NCBI GenBank assembly: GCA_030998015.1
Contig: JARWMV010000022.1
Location: 1-64,000, forward strand
Origin: Ceratorhiza oryzae-sativae
Lineage: Eukaryota > Basidiomycota > Agaricomycetes > Cantharellales > Ceratobasidiaceae
Direction of reading: 5' to 3'
DNA: 64,000 nt
Positions within the stretch are counted from its first letter, which is position 1. Every line of letters begins with the position of its first letter. The position numbers were made by a program, and so were the translations under genes. The notes below the pieces were generated by a model. That model was not told where the DNA came from. It ran no database searches and worked only from the letters and a program-made list of their open reading frames with translations. Positions 44,790-58,134 of this stretch are shown here, one piece after another.

Positions 44790-45759
44790 ACTGCTTTCAG
44801 AGGTTGTGAAATTCCACACCAGGGTGTGTTGCTTGACCAGACACACTGTCTTGACTGGTAAGTCTGTCATCAAGCTGGGAATCTGGCTCTTGTTCTGCAC
44901 AAGTGCTTCATGCACTCCTTGCACTATTGTGACTATGCTCACTGTGAACACTGCCAGCACTGCTCTGCTGGCTCTATCAATGCTCCTTATATGCCTTGAT
45001 AAATTCTCAGTCATGGATTCAAGTCTACCCATATGCTTGTCTATTGAGCATGTATGTGCTTGGATGGCATCTGCTGTGATCATTCCTATTTGCTCACACT
45101 GCCATTGAGTGGCTTCTTCCCATGTTATTCCCATTGGCAACCTCTGTTGTGAGGTGCTATGAAGGATATCAGCCCTAGGGGTCAATGTGCTTGGTCCCAC
45201 TACTACTGGTGGGCTTGGTGCCATAGGCATGTATATGTATGGTACACCTGATTGAGTGTACCTTGTACCTCCTGGACTGCACTGGGATCTGCTCAGTCAA
45301 GGCCTGATAGGAGCCTGTATGTAACTTGACCCATGTGGTCAAGGGGACCAAAAAAATCCCTGACTATTCAGGGAATTGGGCACTGTAGATGGTGCCCCAA
45401 TTGTACTTTTGCTAATTTGAGCCAAAGGAGACTGCACATAAGGCACAGTAGTTACTTGGCCACGATTTGGGGTTATCCAAGATGTGTCCTGTCCACTGGA
45501 AAGCAAGGACCTGCTCACTGTGGACTGTTGCAGTGCATTATACACACTGACTATGGGAGAAGCAGGTGACCTGTCTCCTGCAGAGCTACTGATATTTGCT
45601 CTTACAACCTATCATCCTGTAGGATTTCCTTGTGGTATGCAAGTGATGGGCTAGCTTCACTATGTGTGTAGCATTTAATAAAATGTAAGGGCTCTGCCCT
45701 CAATGAAAGTGTACTTAATGATCTTAAATTTCCTTGTGCAGTAATAGAACATGTATGCA
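44790..45759. other. CpG-poor relic sequence, unclassified
   Basis: A minus-strand frame of 155 codons (45230-44763) is helical with a hydrophobic stretch and overlaps the end of the gypsy LTR, so it is not trusted as a gene. The sequence continues, after LTR-X copy 3 is removed, into the Tnp2 relic at 47067. Confidence 0.35.
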
Positions 45760-47066
45760 TGTTACAGTTCAGGGTACACTAGGATATCTAGAGCGTAAGG
45801 AAAAGTAGATATGTTAGTATACACTAATCATACTCAATACTTCTTAGACTAGAGTAAGAAGGCTCAATGTAGTTGCAATTCGATCAAGTAACTCTCAAGG
45901 TAGTCTTAATCTTTCACAGTGTAAACTGACTAATTTATAGGTATAAAGAGCAAGACTACTATGGTCAGGTTCCCTTAGATATTTTAAATTTAGTTCAGCC
46001 CTAGTCGCTTGGACTAACTGATACTAATCTTAATACTAGACTTAAGCAATAGCTTATAGGATAGATGGTGGGCTGCCTAATGCATGTACTTCCTCAGCTA
46101 CAGGTACTTAGATTTCCTCTAATAGCTGGTACTTAATGTCATGCTCAATCAGGCAATATTGTATTCTTATATATCTCTGTATATAAGATACAATGAATCA
46201 GACAGTATATAACTAATATGGTACTTTATTCCTCAGTACTAGTTATATAAGAAATCACACACAGACATGAGAAATGGAACAAGAAAAAAGAAACCAATAA
46301 CTGGTCTGGGTTGTAAGGAGGAGAGGTGGTCTGGAAGGGCCTCAGAGGAGGTCCTTTTATACCTTGAGGAGGGCATTCCAGAGCCAAATAGATACATGCA
46401 TGCCAGTGCAATCATCAAAAGAGGGTACTGCTATACTTGGGGTACACCCTAGCCCAGTATAGGATAAAAGAGTAAAGACAGGGTGTGGATCAAAGGCATT
46501 GATGCATCTGAGACCTGCTATTGGCTTGTAGATCATATTATCATAGTATATACATGTAATGAACAGAGGCTACATCTCAGTGAGTCATAAAGTGAGTCAG
46601 AGAAGCTTCTGGATCAGTTTGGAAGGCTCTCCTGACTCACTGGAGTCATTAAATCTTGATTGATGGTCCAGTAAGATTCTAATGATCTTCAGGCCATTCC
46701 GGTGTGACGATCTGGTGGATCACAACGATCTTCGGGCAGCACATACTGCTGAAGATTAGCTATCAATAGAGCATAAGATCACTCTGATAGAGTAAGAGGT
46801 TGCCAAGATATGAGCAGTGCAACGTTGTAATCAATATCTCCTGATAAGAGGAAATATTGCAACCTCTATATCTCTCTGAGTTCTTAAGATAAAATCATGA
46901 TAAAATATGCGTTGGAAAGAGGAGATTTTGTACTATCTAATAGAACACAAATAGTACAATTTCAGACACATACAAATTCATTTAATTTCAAGAAAAATTA
47001 CAGAGGCATTGCTTGAGGTTGGCAGAGCAGACTAAAATAATAGAAAAATGTTAGTGATCCATAACA
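45760..47066 (-). mobile_element. Solo LTR (family X), copy 3, target duplication ATGCA
   Basis: A 1307-base inverted copy, from TGTTACAGTTC to GATCCATAACA on the plus strand. ATGCA lies at 45755-45759 and again at 47067-47071, a perfect 5-base target duplication. It interrupts CpG-poor sequence that continues as the Tnp2 relic. Confidence 0.9.
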
Positions 47067-48328
47067 ATGCATAGCATATTCTACTCAAGTGAAAAAACAG
47101 GTGATAGTAAAAAACAAGACTCAAGGTCATACATCAAAATTGTGATGCATATATGAACTATAAGCAGTCATGTGACTGCTATCCTTACAATAGGCCCCCC
47201 AGCATGTGGAAGAGTCACAGAAATATAGTCTATCAAGTCACTTGTTCCCCTATAAAGGACAGCCTGGAGGTAGTATGTGCAACAAGGCACCTTTGTGTTG
47301 TGGCCTTTGAGCACAAGTAGTTTCAGAAACAGCTGGCATCTCTCCAAAAAGCATAATTAGGAATGCACATAATACAAAAGCAATCCCCTGGCCAATAATG
47401 TTCCCCTTGTGTGTCATCTTGATCCACTTGATGCCCTGTTCAAGCAAGAGAAGCTCTTCAAGGATGGGGACCAAGAAGAAGTTGAGGTCCTTGCACTGTG
47501 TAGGGCAAGGTATTACAACAACACAGAGGACATTTTTGAGCCAAGTACAGTACCTGGGAGGGATATTGTCATTGATGAAGATGATTGGCCAAGCAACTGA
47601 ACACCCAGTTTTGTGCCATTTGAATAGGGTAAAGCCATCTGTCAACAGCCCAAGTGCAATGTCCTCTGTGTTACTGAAGAACATATTCATGATTGGGGTT
47701 GACTTGTGTCTCTCAGAGGTTGCAGCAAGTCTCACCATCAAAAGCATCTTTGAAAATGTTGGGATTGTGCATTCTCTTGTAGTCAGCTTGATAACAAAGT
47801 CTTTCAACCATATCTGGGCTCCAATAGAAGGACTGAAGTTGTGGGATGAGGGGGGTGTATTGGAAAGTGCACCAAGGGTGACCATGGGTGTTATATCAGT
47901 TCTTGTGTCAGTAGGGACAGACAACTTGCTTGGCATATTTACCAAGGAAGCATATACAATAGTTGACACAACAGTTGGACTTGCAGCTTTTGATCCCTGC
48001 AAGAATCCAGATACAATGATATGCAATGGATTTGCTCAGGATGTTGAGTGCCTCACAAGGGCCATGGCAGAGTTCCTCATATGTCAAGTGTGAGAACCTA
48101 GACCATTGGCAAACAGACATGAACTGAAGGATATTTTGGTCCTGTTCAGTAAGAGTCATGTTGACTAATTGAGAAAAATGAACACATGTTCAATAGTGGT
48201 AAAATACAGGCAACACATGTACATCAACCCACTCCTCTTTGGCTATGTTGCCAACCTCTCTCACCATGGCTTCCTGTATCTCCTTGTGCAACATTTGGGG
48301 TTCATTAATGGGGCCATGGTGCATGAGG
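47067..48328 (-). pseudogene. Tnp2-family (CACTA) transposase relic, catalytic part
   Basis: The minus-strand frame 48026-47250 includes DIALGLLTDGFTLFK, WPIIFINDNIPP and CKDLNFFLVPILEELLLLEQ, a run of motifs typical of the Tnp2 transposase domain of basidiomycete CACTA-like elements (usual form: ND-NLPP...R, PKDLDSFL-xP-xxEEL). A second frame at 48159-47908 overlaps. The block is broken into frames and CpG-poor. It is bounded by LTR-X copies 3 and 4, which inserted into it. Confidence 0.75.
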
Positions 48329-49547
48329 TGTTACAGGTCAGGGTACACTTGGATATCTAGAGCTCAAGCAAATGTAGATATGTTAGTATACACTAATTGT
48401 ACTCAATACTTCTTAGACTAGAGTAAGAAGGCTCAATGTAGTTGCAATGTGATCAAGTAACACTCAAGGTAGTCTTAATCTTTCACAGTGTAAACTGACT
48501 AATTTATAGGTATAAAGAGCAAGACTCATATGGTCAGGTTCCCTTAGATATTTTAAATTTAGTTCAGCCCTAGTTGCTTGGACTAACTGATACACATCTT
48601 AATACTAGGCTTAAGCAATAGCTTATAGGATAGATGGTGGGATGCCTAATGCATGTACTTCCTCAGCTACAGGTACTTAGATTTCCTCTAATAGCTGGTA
48701 CTTAATGTCATGCTCAATCAGGCAATATTGTATCCTTATATATCTCTGTATATAAGATACAATGACTCAGACAGTATATAACTAATATGGTACTTTATTC
48801 CTCAGTGCTAGCTAAATAAGAAATCACACACAGACAAGAGAAATGGAAAGAGAAAAAAGAAACTAACAACTGGTCTGGATTGAGTAAGAGTGGGTTGTCT
48901 GGAAGGGCCTCAGAGGAGGTCCTTTTATACCCTGAGGAGGGCATTCCAGAGCCAAATAGATACATGCATGCCAGTGCAATCATCAAAAGAGGGTACTGCT
49001 ATACTTGAGGTACACCCTAGCCCAGTATAGGATAAAAGAGTAAAGACAGGGTGTGGATCAAAGGCATTGATGCATCTTAGACCTGCTATTGGCTTCTGGA
49101 TCAATTTGGAAGGCTCTCCTGACTCACTGGAGTTATTAGATCTTAATTGATGGTCCAGTAAGATTTGAATGATCCTTGGGCCATTCCAGGATGACAATCT
49201 GGTGGATGGTGACAATCTTCGGGCAGCAGATACTGCTGAAGATTAGCTATCAATAGAGCATAACATCGCCTTGATAGCATAAGTGGTTGCCAAGATATGA
49301 TTGGTGCAATGTTGTAATCAATATCTCTTGATAAGAGGATATATCACAACCTCTGTATCTCTCTGAGATCTTATTGTAAAAACTGAAGGAAATATGCGTT
49401 GGAGAGTGGGAAATTTGTACTATTTAATGGAATGCAAAATAGTACAATTGAGGTTCATACAAATTCAAGTATTTCACAATTTAATTACAGAGGCATTGAT
49501 TGAGGTTGGTAGAGCAGACTAAAATAATAGAAAATGTTAGTAATCCA
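48329..49547 (-). mobile_element. Solo LTR (family X), copy 4, with ~90-base deletion, target duplication TGAGG
   Basis: An inverted copy of 1219 bases. It lacks the segment present in other copies between CTATTGGCTT and GCTTCTGGATC, with the joint near 49095, probably lost between short GCTT repeats. TGAGG lies at 48324-48328 and 49548-49552 if the right end is placed at ATCCA, so the usual last TAACA is absent or was never there. Confidence 0.85.
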
Positions 49548-50958
49548 TGAGGTCAGGATGTTTGTCATCCTCAGCAAACAGTGGGTCCCAGTCATGAATG
49601 TCTGTAAGCTCCTCAGGAATGACATTGTTGTTGTTGCCATCTTCAGGCTTGTTATCACTTGCAGGTTTGGGTTCAGGCTAATCATGGAAAAACATGACTG
49701 GGGGATTTTGCCTCCTCTCATGCACATGCAGCTGTTCTTCTAATTGGTAAGTCAGACAGATTTTGTCATAATATTCCTGGGCTCACCCAGTGGTGGTGCA
49801 GGTCAGTTGATCATGTACTCTGGATCCAGACCAAACATAGGGTCAGCATCACTGTTGATGTCAACTACAGGTATACCCAAGTGGTAGCAAATGGTTAGCA
49901 GTATTGAACAAGTATGTACTTTGAGGCGCATTACATCTGGCATCCATTCTGTCCTGCATCTCAGCATTGCCTAGGCCCTTGTTGACATCTGGGTTTGCAT
50001 TATTGTAGGCCTCAAGCTGGATGAGATAGTCCTGAAGGTGTCAAGCAAGCAGCTGACAATGTAACAAGCTAGCACAGTGAAAGCATTGCTCCTGGTTGTC
50101 AATAGGCACTGGAGGGGGCTAGTCATCTGCTGTGACTTGTTTGTGAGCTGCAATATTGGTAGGCCATTCTCATAAGTGTGTTCAAAAGGATGTTGTTTGT
50201 GATCACATGACCAAACACTCACAGCATGTCTGTGCATGACTTAATGCCAATCCATCCATCACCAGCTGGAGTTGCCCCATGCCAACAAGCCACACCAAAT
50301 ATTTCACAACACCCAGACTGCTATCTCATGCCTTTGATGCCACCAAATGCCCTGTAACCTGCAAGAACAGTGTAGAAAATTGTGGTGTGGATGCTTTGAC
50401 ATGCTTGCATTTATTTGGACATACCCTACTAACCCCCACTTGGTAGACCAACAAGCCACTCAGAGGTGACCACCTAGCCAGCTAAGTCATTCCATCATAT
50501 GATATTGCCATGTACCTCACAAATGTGGAATTAAAATTGCTTGACAGCTAACCATTCACTCCAGCCAGGTCACCAGTATCATCTTAGCTTCAAATACATA
50601 TGTAGCAAGTGGAACTGTCAATTGCCACTGATAAGATCTTGTTCTAGTTCTAAATCAATTATAGAGCCTCAAGGACAATCAACTTGAAGCAGATCCATGC
50701 TTGTCACCCAACCACCCCTTTGACAGGTGCACCAGCTTCTACAACCAAGCCCTGTAACACCTACCAATGCCTGTCACTTTGTTATGCTCTCAATCTTGCT
50801 GCAGGGCTAACATGCAGCTTGTCCATCTGGTGAATAAGATACTTGCATGTCTCATAGACTCACTCAAGCCCATCCCCACTATGTTCACTGTGCTCTATGT
50901 TTTGTGCTTACTATCACTTGCTAAAACCAGTGCAAGCATGGGCTCAAGCATCATCTAT
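49548..50958. other. CpG-poor transposon relic, unclassified
   Basis: A minus-strand frame near 49740-49550 has a Pro/Asp-rich segment (IPEELTDIHDWDPLF) and may be the continuation of the Tnp2 relic or another element. From 50230 to 50958 no homology was seen. Stops are frequent in all frames. Confidence 0.35.
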
Positions 50959-51412
50959 TGTCAGCAGTGACAAGTCAAGTGACAGTGTAGACACCTTAGA
51001 TCACAAGGGCAGAGCCCAGAAACAACTTGGCACTGGCAACAAGGGTGTGAAGGGTGATAACAACACATCAAAAGGAAGTGAGCAAGAAAGAGTAAAACTT
51101 GTAATTGACAAGGAGGTCAAGTTTATGAGGAGACCTTGTTGAACTTGACCTGGTTTACATACAATCTTCAAACCACATCAAAACAAACACAACTATACAA
51201 CAAGTCACATTGCTAAGCAATAGAAGCTGCTGTGGAGCTGTGGAATTTCACATCAGACTTGAAATATATCTTGGTAAGCAGTGTGGAACATTCCATGAGT
51301 CACATGATACAGTTGTCCCATGAAAGGAAAGTGTGTTTTGAAAATGTTCCTAAAAATTGTAATAATTCAAGAAAATATTATATGGTGAATATATGCATGT
51401 CAGGTTGTGACA
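50959..51412 (-). mobile_element. LTR of gypsy-2, copy a (3' LTR)
   Basis: A 454-base segment, TG...CA on the minus strand (TGTCACAACC to CTGCTGACA). On the minus strand it is preceded directly by a polypurine tract, GGGGGGAAA (plus-strand TTTCCCCCC at 51413-51421), so it is the 3' LTR of the gypsy relic at 51413-53800. A second copy with the same length is at 58135-58588, inverted. Confidence 0.85.
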
Positions 51413-53800
51413 TTTCCCCCCTTCAAGCTTGAGGGTCTCAAGGCCTGTGTGGCTGGGCCTTGTGGAAGTTCTCAAGCATTTCTGAAGCATTGGCCAAGTT
51501 TTCATACATTTGCCAAGTGCACCTGTCACATCCTGACCATTTGACCAGGTATTCAATGGTGCATTTTTGGCAGTTTTCTCTTGAGTCAATAACCTGTTCT
51601 ACCTTGCATTCTATATTGCCTTCTGGGGTGATCATTGGTGGGGGTTGCAGGGCTTCTTGTTCAAATGGGTCCTCCCTTTTCAGACTGAGCAGGGATACAT
51701 GGAAAACTGGGTGTATTTTCATGGTTACAGGTAGGTCTAGTTTGTAAGCATGGGTGTTGTATTTTGCAACCACTTTGAACAGCCCAATGTGCCTGTTTGA
51801 CAGTTTTCTGGAAGGCCTTTGTGTCCAGATATTTCATGCATCCAGCCAGACCTTATCCCCAACCTTGATGATCTCAGGGGATTGATGTTTCTTATCATAG
51901 TGCAGCTTCATTCTTTCCTGGGCCAGGTCTAATGCTGCCTATAGTTCATCATGCCCCTTTTTGAGCCATTCTGCATGCTTTTCTACTGTTGGGAGTGAGG
52001 CTTTGGTTTTGTCCCCTACAGCAAACCTTGGATGGAATCCATAGTTTGCAAAGAATGGGGTCTTCCTGGTGGATGTGTTTACCCTGTTATTGTATGCAAA
52101 TTCCGCCAGGGGCAATAGTAAGGCCTGGTCATCCTGTCTATCTGATATGTAGTGTCTTAGGTATCCTTTGACTGCTTGGTTTGCCCTTTCAGACTGGCCA
52201 TTGGTTTGGGGATGGCATGCTGTTGAGTATGAGGGTTTGATATCCAAGTGTTTGTATAGCTGTCTTAGGAACTGTGAGGCAAAGTTCAGCCTTTGAGCAG
52301 AGATGGTTTTCCTTGGTAGGCCATGTAGCTTCCAAACATAGGTGATGAATAGGTTTGTGCAATCCTTGGCTGATGCTTCCAACTGAGTGGGGATGAAGTG
52401 GACCATTTTTGTAAGCTGGTCTACTATTGTGAATAATGCATCAAAGCCCTCTGATGGTGGTTGTCCTGTGATGAGGTCATAGGTGATTTCCTCCCACAGT
52501 TTCTCAGGAGCCAGGATGGGGTTCAGTAATCCTGGGGGTAGTGCATTGCTATGTTTGTTGCATATGCATGATTCATAGTGAGCTATGTACCCACTGACTG
52601 TTTTCTTCACAGACAACCAGGCAAATTTCCTGCTGACTAGTTCCATGGTACTGAATTGTCCTGGGTGACCTGCTGCTGGGTTGTCATGGCAGCTTTCTAG
52701 TACCAGTTTACAGAGTTTGCTGCCCTGTGGTACATAGATGCAACCTTTGAATTGTAGCAGGCCTTTGTCCCACTCCCAGTCTTTGACCTTTTCATTTTTC
52801 TCTAATGCTTCAATGACCTTGGCCAGTTGCCTGTCACCTGGGATTGCATCATGGATAAGTAGTTCCAGGTCATGGTCTGGGGTAATTTCCTCCACCCAGA
52901 GCTCTGAAAGCTGCAAAAAATTTTCCAGTTTGAGTAGAGCTTGGCTCTCACCCCCCCCTCAGGCAGATGTTGTGAGAGTCTTGATAAAATATCTGCTCTT
53001 CTGTTCTTTGCTCCTTGGATGTACAGGATTTTGCAGTTGAATCAAGACAAGAACTAATGCCACTGTGCAACCTGTCTGCTCAGTGGTTGGTTTGTCTTCC
53101 AGTATTCTAGATTTTTGTGGTCTGAAATAATCTGGATTGGGTGTTCCAATCCTTCTAGTAAGTAGTGCCAATGTTTCAATGCCTTCACAATTGCCAGCAT
53201 CTCCTTGTTGTATATGTCCTAGTTTTGTTCTGCTGGGAGCATTGCTTTTGACAGGTAGCTGACTGGGTATAGTAGGCCATCTTCTCCATATTGCATAAGT
53301 ACTGCTCCTGTGGCATATCCTGAAGCATCTGACTCAAGGTAGAATGGTTTTGCCTGGTCTGGTTGGACCAGGAGTGGCACTTCTGTGAGCCTCTGCTTCA
53401 GTGTTTGGAAAGTCTCCTCTTGTTCTTCTGTCCATTGCCATTTTGTGTCCTTTTTGAAGAACTCATACATGCATTTGGCTGTTCTTGAGAAGTCACAAAT
53501 GAACTGTCTTAGCCAGTTGCAGAACCCTAGGAATTCAAGCATTTCCATGATGTTTGTTGGCTTGTTCCATTCAACTGCCTTTTCCACCTTTGCCAGGTCT
53601 ACTTTGATTCCTTCAGGGGATACCATGATGCCTAGGTAGTTAATTTCTGGTATGTTAAAGAAACACTTTTCTAGTGCACAGTACAGCCCATGCTTTTTGA
53701 ACCTTCTTAGGACCTCCTTTACATGTCTGTCACAGTCCTTGGGGTCCTTTGAATAAATGAGTACATCATCCATGTAGACAGATGTACTGGAATTGGTGGC
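51413..53800 (-). pseudogene. Ty3/gypsy polyprotein relic 2 (RT half, RNase H, integrase, chromodomain)
   Basis: Minus-strand order: VYMDDVLIYSKD (RT catalytic motif) near 53770, FYLESDASGYATGAVL (RNase H) near 53340, integrase at 52916-51939 with HPGQFSTMELVSRKFAW, STACHPQTNGQSERANQ and AYNNRVNTSTRKTPFFANYG, then a chromodomain (IEYLVKWSGCDRCTW) at about 51560. The reading frame changes and has stops near 53040-52960 and 51940-51780. Upstream of YMDD, the first half of the RT is missing and unrelated sequence follows. The gene is dead and CpG-poor. Confidence 0.88.
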
Positions 53801-55398
53801 AGGGGATACACCAGTTGGACTTGGGAAGGCTTGGTTTGAAGTGGGGCTTGGAGCAGTAAGGGCACAACACCCCATTGGCATACAACCCAGTATATGCAGT
53901 GCACAAACTGACATGGTGATCCACACCAGTTCTGCACAAGCCAGAGATAACTCACATGCAGGTGCAGAGTTTGGCTGGGGTGGGAAGATTGCCAAGCTGG
54001 TCAGGGAATGCACACTGAAGTTTGCTGTATGAGATGCCACTAATGTTGGTTGAGACCATGTAGTTGAAGGCTTGCACCAACATCTTTTGTGCTTAGAGAG
54101 TTTATGATCTAAAGACAAATTAGCTTTATACAACTTGGATGGGATATATTGGCTTACCACCAGTGCATATGAGCTGTGAGAGGAACTCCTCAACAAGGTA
54201 CTTGTCAGGATTGAAGTTCTTGAACCATGGAAAACTATTGTGCAGGATATACTGGACCTGTTCATCATCCTGGTCTACAGGCAGGGAATGTGTGCATGTA
54301 AATTGGGGGGAGGCACCATGAGTGGTGGGACCAGGGCCAGCACTCAGAGTATCATAGTGGAAATCTGCATGATCAATCTTGGGGGACCAACAAGGGCAAT
54401 GGTCTAGCAGATTATCAGGTTGGAAATTGAGAAGGTCAAGCAGTGCTCCAGGTGGTGGGCTGCATGGAGGGTCATGCTGGTAGTAGTGACAAGAAGGATG
54501 TGGGTTGGACATTGGGGTTTAACTAGGCATGACCTTTGTGTGCAGCACAGTTAATGAATGCATCAGCAGGAGTGAGCAGGAGGTTCTGGTGTGTTTGTTG
54601 TCAATTGCATCCATGCTTGAGGTGGCAGCAGATTGTACAAGTTAGACAAACTTGTTACAATTGAGCCAGTGATGTTTGGGAGGGGCCATGCTATGAGACT
54701 GTGAGCATACAGAAATTATGCTATACAATATTTGGACATACATTTCTTACACTCCAACAGGAGCAGTGAAGGGAGGACATAGTGGGTGAGGGAGGATGAT
54801 ATTGTTGGATTTATTCATACATCATAGATTAATACATTGGCATATGCACATCATGAATCATACCAAATACCAGCATCTGGCCCATGGTGTGCATGATATA
54901 CAAAGTGGGAGTTGAGCACACTGGAATCCATACAAATTAGCATACAGCAGAAACACAAGGAATTAGCTGGCACACCAGGAAAATGATGCATCCCAGCTAT
55001 GACTTACCTGTTGTAGAACAGGCCTCATCAATAACAATGCATGATCACAGGGGACAAGGTCCCTTGTAATTGAAGATACTGATGGCCCGTTGTGTGGTTA
55101 GCATCAATCCAAAGCAGGAATTGAAATATAAGATTAAAAAATCATCCAAACTGGTGAGGGTGTTGTTGCCAAATGTGGGGAGTTTACATTCAGTTGTGCA
55201 GGTATTGAAGAGAAGTGAGAGACTTGTGATGAGGGCAACAGCAGCAGTAGGGTGTGAGACATGGTAGATGTCAAATTCAAGGGTGTGAGAGCAAGTGGAG
55301 AGCTTTTTGGTAGACCAGATGTGTGGCAAGGTTATGGACCAACCACACCTTATCAAACCAGTGTTTAGCCTCTTAGTGCTTACTAAACATGTAATGTA
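53801..55398. other. CpG-poor relic sequence, unclassified
   Basis: The minus-strand frames 54268-53800 and 54512-54126 contain Pro/His/Cys-rich segments. I cannot assign them to a gypsy gag or to another family. From 54536 to 55398 nothing was recognised. Confidence 0.35.
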
Positions 55399-56784
55399 AG
55401 GATGCTGTGCTGGAATTTTGGAGGAGTCTGCCTCCTGCAGGTGGACTCCTTGCAATTTTCTTGATTCTTGCTCTGGCTTCAGCTCCAGCAGGCCAGGAGA
55501 TGGAATTCCAGGGCTCCTGCACCTGATTATTCTCAAATGTCATCACATCAAGTTGTATTATAGCTTATTAGATGCACACTACTGAGAGCTTTCGAATGGT
55601 ATGTAGCACATCTGGTAGAAAATTAGACCTGCTGAATCACATGCAGTTTTCTGTTCTTGAGCCTTAAGGCCAATACTTCAGTCACCTTGAACCCCACTAC
55701 ATTCACTTTATTAGTAGCTCATAAAATGCACAAAGTTCAGAGGATTTTGATTATTTAGTCTATCTGGTGTACAAATATTGTTCACATGTATATTGCAGCA
55801 GATTAATGCTCAGAAAATATTGTTAAAAGTGTGCAGATACTATTTCAGGTCTAAGACAGCATTTTGGAACTAAGGCAAAAGGCTAGGCATACTCCTGGAC
55901 CTCAAAAACCCCTAAGCACACACTATTTATTTATCACATATATTTTATTGTAATGAACTGGTGTCTGTCCATGTGTTGCTGGTGAAATCCAAGCTGAACC
56001 GTTGCACATGGTTGGAAAATTTTGTTAAAGGGCTGTTTTGGAGTACACCAGGCATATAGAATAGGGTAATATATGCCTCTGAATCGATCTATGAGGCTCA
56101 GAGCTCCTGTATTTAAGTGTGTGCTTGTGCAGAGGCAATTTAGGGGTATTTTGAGCATTGGGGGGGTATGTTCCCTGGATTTTGCCCACTAACACAGCCC
56201 CAATCATGCTAATTTTTGGTAAACAGAATAAATACAGTGGTTCACATTGATTTCTCACAGGGGAGCAAAGTTTCCATGGCTGGTTTCACTAGTGCCTGTG
56301 GTGCTGCTCAGGGGCTAACCCCCTGTATATTGCTCATATCTCCTCAGAAATTAGTTGGATTAGGATGTGAGTGAGCTGATTTGATTCCCCTCAGCAAGAC
56401 AAGTCAAATGGTATGTATATGCTCCTGTTCAACACTTAGTTAGACAAGCATGAGTGGTTGTGCTTACCCCTGATTATTTTCCCAAGACTAAAGTATGTTG
56501 ATCTAGCTAAATTTCAATATCTAATACATGATGTATACATTAACAAGATGTGCTGAATTTTGCACATTTCATGGTGTATTGAACACTACAAATGGTGGGG
56601 GTCATGCAATGGTGCAGGAATGCCAGTCTGCAGGAGTGCAGGAATGCAGGAGCTGCAGGACTCCTCCCAGGACTCCAGCACCCCTGGGGCAATTCCTGCA
56701 CTGTCTCTGTCTCCTGCAGCACCAGAATATGCTGGAATTTCATACAGAATTCCTGTGAGTTCTGTCTGCAGGAGCCTGGCACAG
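55399..56784 (+). mobile_element. TIR element (non-autonomous), copy 1, cut at right end
   Basis: The left end, after TA, is AGGATGCTGTGCTGG. The right end is CCTGGCACAG, the start of an inverted copy of that motif, cut by LTR-X copy 5 at 56785. The right part (about 55958-56784) is an inverted copy of 62206-63014. The terminal motif is related to that of the 108-base MITE at 59730-59837. No transposase was recognised inside. TA target duplications would fit Tc1/mariner-like mobilisation. Confidence 0.6.
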
Positions 56785-58092
56785 TGTTATGGATCACTAA
56801 CATTTTCTATTATTTTAGTCTGCTCTGCCAACCTCAAGCAATGCCTCTGTAATTAAATTGTGAAATACTTGAATTTGTATGCACTCAAAATTGTACTATT
56901 TTCCGCTCCATTAAATAGTACGAATTTCCCGCTTTCCAACGCATATTTTATTAAGTTTTTACGATAAGATCTCAGAGAGATACAGAGGTTGCAATATTTC
57001 CTCTTATCGGGAGATATTGATTACAACATTGCACCAATCATATCTCGGCAACCGCTTACGCTATCAAAGCGATCTTATGCTCTATCGATAGCTAATCTTC
57101 GGCAGTATCTGCTGCCCGAAGATCGTCGCGATCCACCGGATCCTCGCACCGGAATGGCCTGAAGATCATTAGAATCTTACTGGACCATCAATCAAGATCT
57201 AATGACCCCAGTGAGTCAGGAGAGCCTTCCAAATTGATCCAGAAGCTTCTCTGACTCACTTTATGACTCACTGAGATGTAGCCTCTGTTCATTACATGTA
57301 TATACTATGATAATATGATCTACAAGCCAATAGCAGGTCTCAGATGCATCAATGCCTTCAATCCACACCCTGTCTTTACTCTTATATCCTATACTGGGCT
57401 AGGGTGTACCCCAAGTATAGCAGTACTTTCTTTTGATGATTGCACTGGCAGGCATGTATCTATTTGGCTCTGGAATGCCCTCCTCAAGGTATAAAAGGAC
57501 CTCCTCTGAGGCCCTTCCAGACCACCTCTCCTCCTTACAACCCAGACCAGTTATTGGTTTCTTTTTTCTTGTTCCATTTCTCATGTCTGTGTGTGATTTC
57601 TTATATAACTAGTACTGAGGAATAAAGTACCATATTAGTTATATACTGTCTGATTCATTGTATCTTATATACAGAGATATATAAGAATACAATATTGCCT
57701 GATTGAGCATGACATTAAGTACCAGCAATTAGAGGAAATCTAAGTACCTGTAGCTGAGGAAGTACATGCATTAGGCAGCCCACCATCTATTCAATAAGCT
57801 ATTGCTTAAGCCTAGTATTAAGATTAGTATCAGTTAGTCCAAGCAACTAGGGCTGAACTACATTTAAGATATCTAAGGGAACCTGACCATAGTAGTCTTG
57901 CTCTTTATACCTATAAATTAGTCAGTTTACACTGTGAAAGATTAAGACTACCTTGAGTGTTACTTGATTGCATTGCAACTACTTTGAGCCATCTTACTCT
58001 AGTCTAAGAAGTATTGAGTATGATTAGTGTATACTAACATATCTACATTTGCTCAAGATCTAGATATACAAGTGTACTCTGACCTGTAATGT
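56785..58092 (+). mobile_element. LTR family X, copy 5
   Basis: A direct-orientation copy of 33329-34637 with TGTTATGGATCAC at its start. The last bases are altered (GACCTGTAATG) and no target duplication is seen, so a rearrangement may have joined it to its right flank. It keeps more CpG in the central cluster (about 57040-57165) than the other full copies. Confidence 0.85.
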
Positions 58093-58134
58093 TTGTACTG
58101 ATTGATGGCAGAGAGGCAAATAACGCTCCATAGA

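Noticed and set aside
44763..45230. A 155-codon minus-strand gene
   Set aside because: It runs into the end of the gypsy-1 LTR and shows no domain. It is likely chance reading in CpG-poor relic DNA.
38564..47066. A full-length LTR element using LTR-X copies 2 and 3 around gypsy-1
   Set aside because: Copy 3 has its own target duplication, and the gypsy-1 pol runs on the opposite strand with a different 3' LTR (44143-44789).
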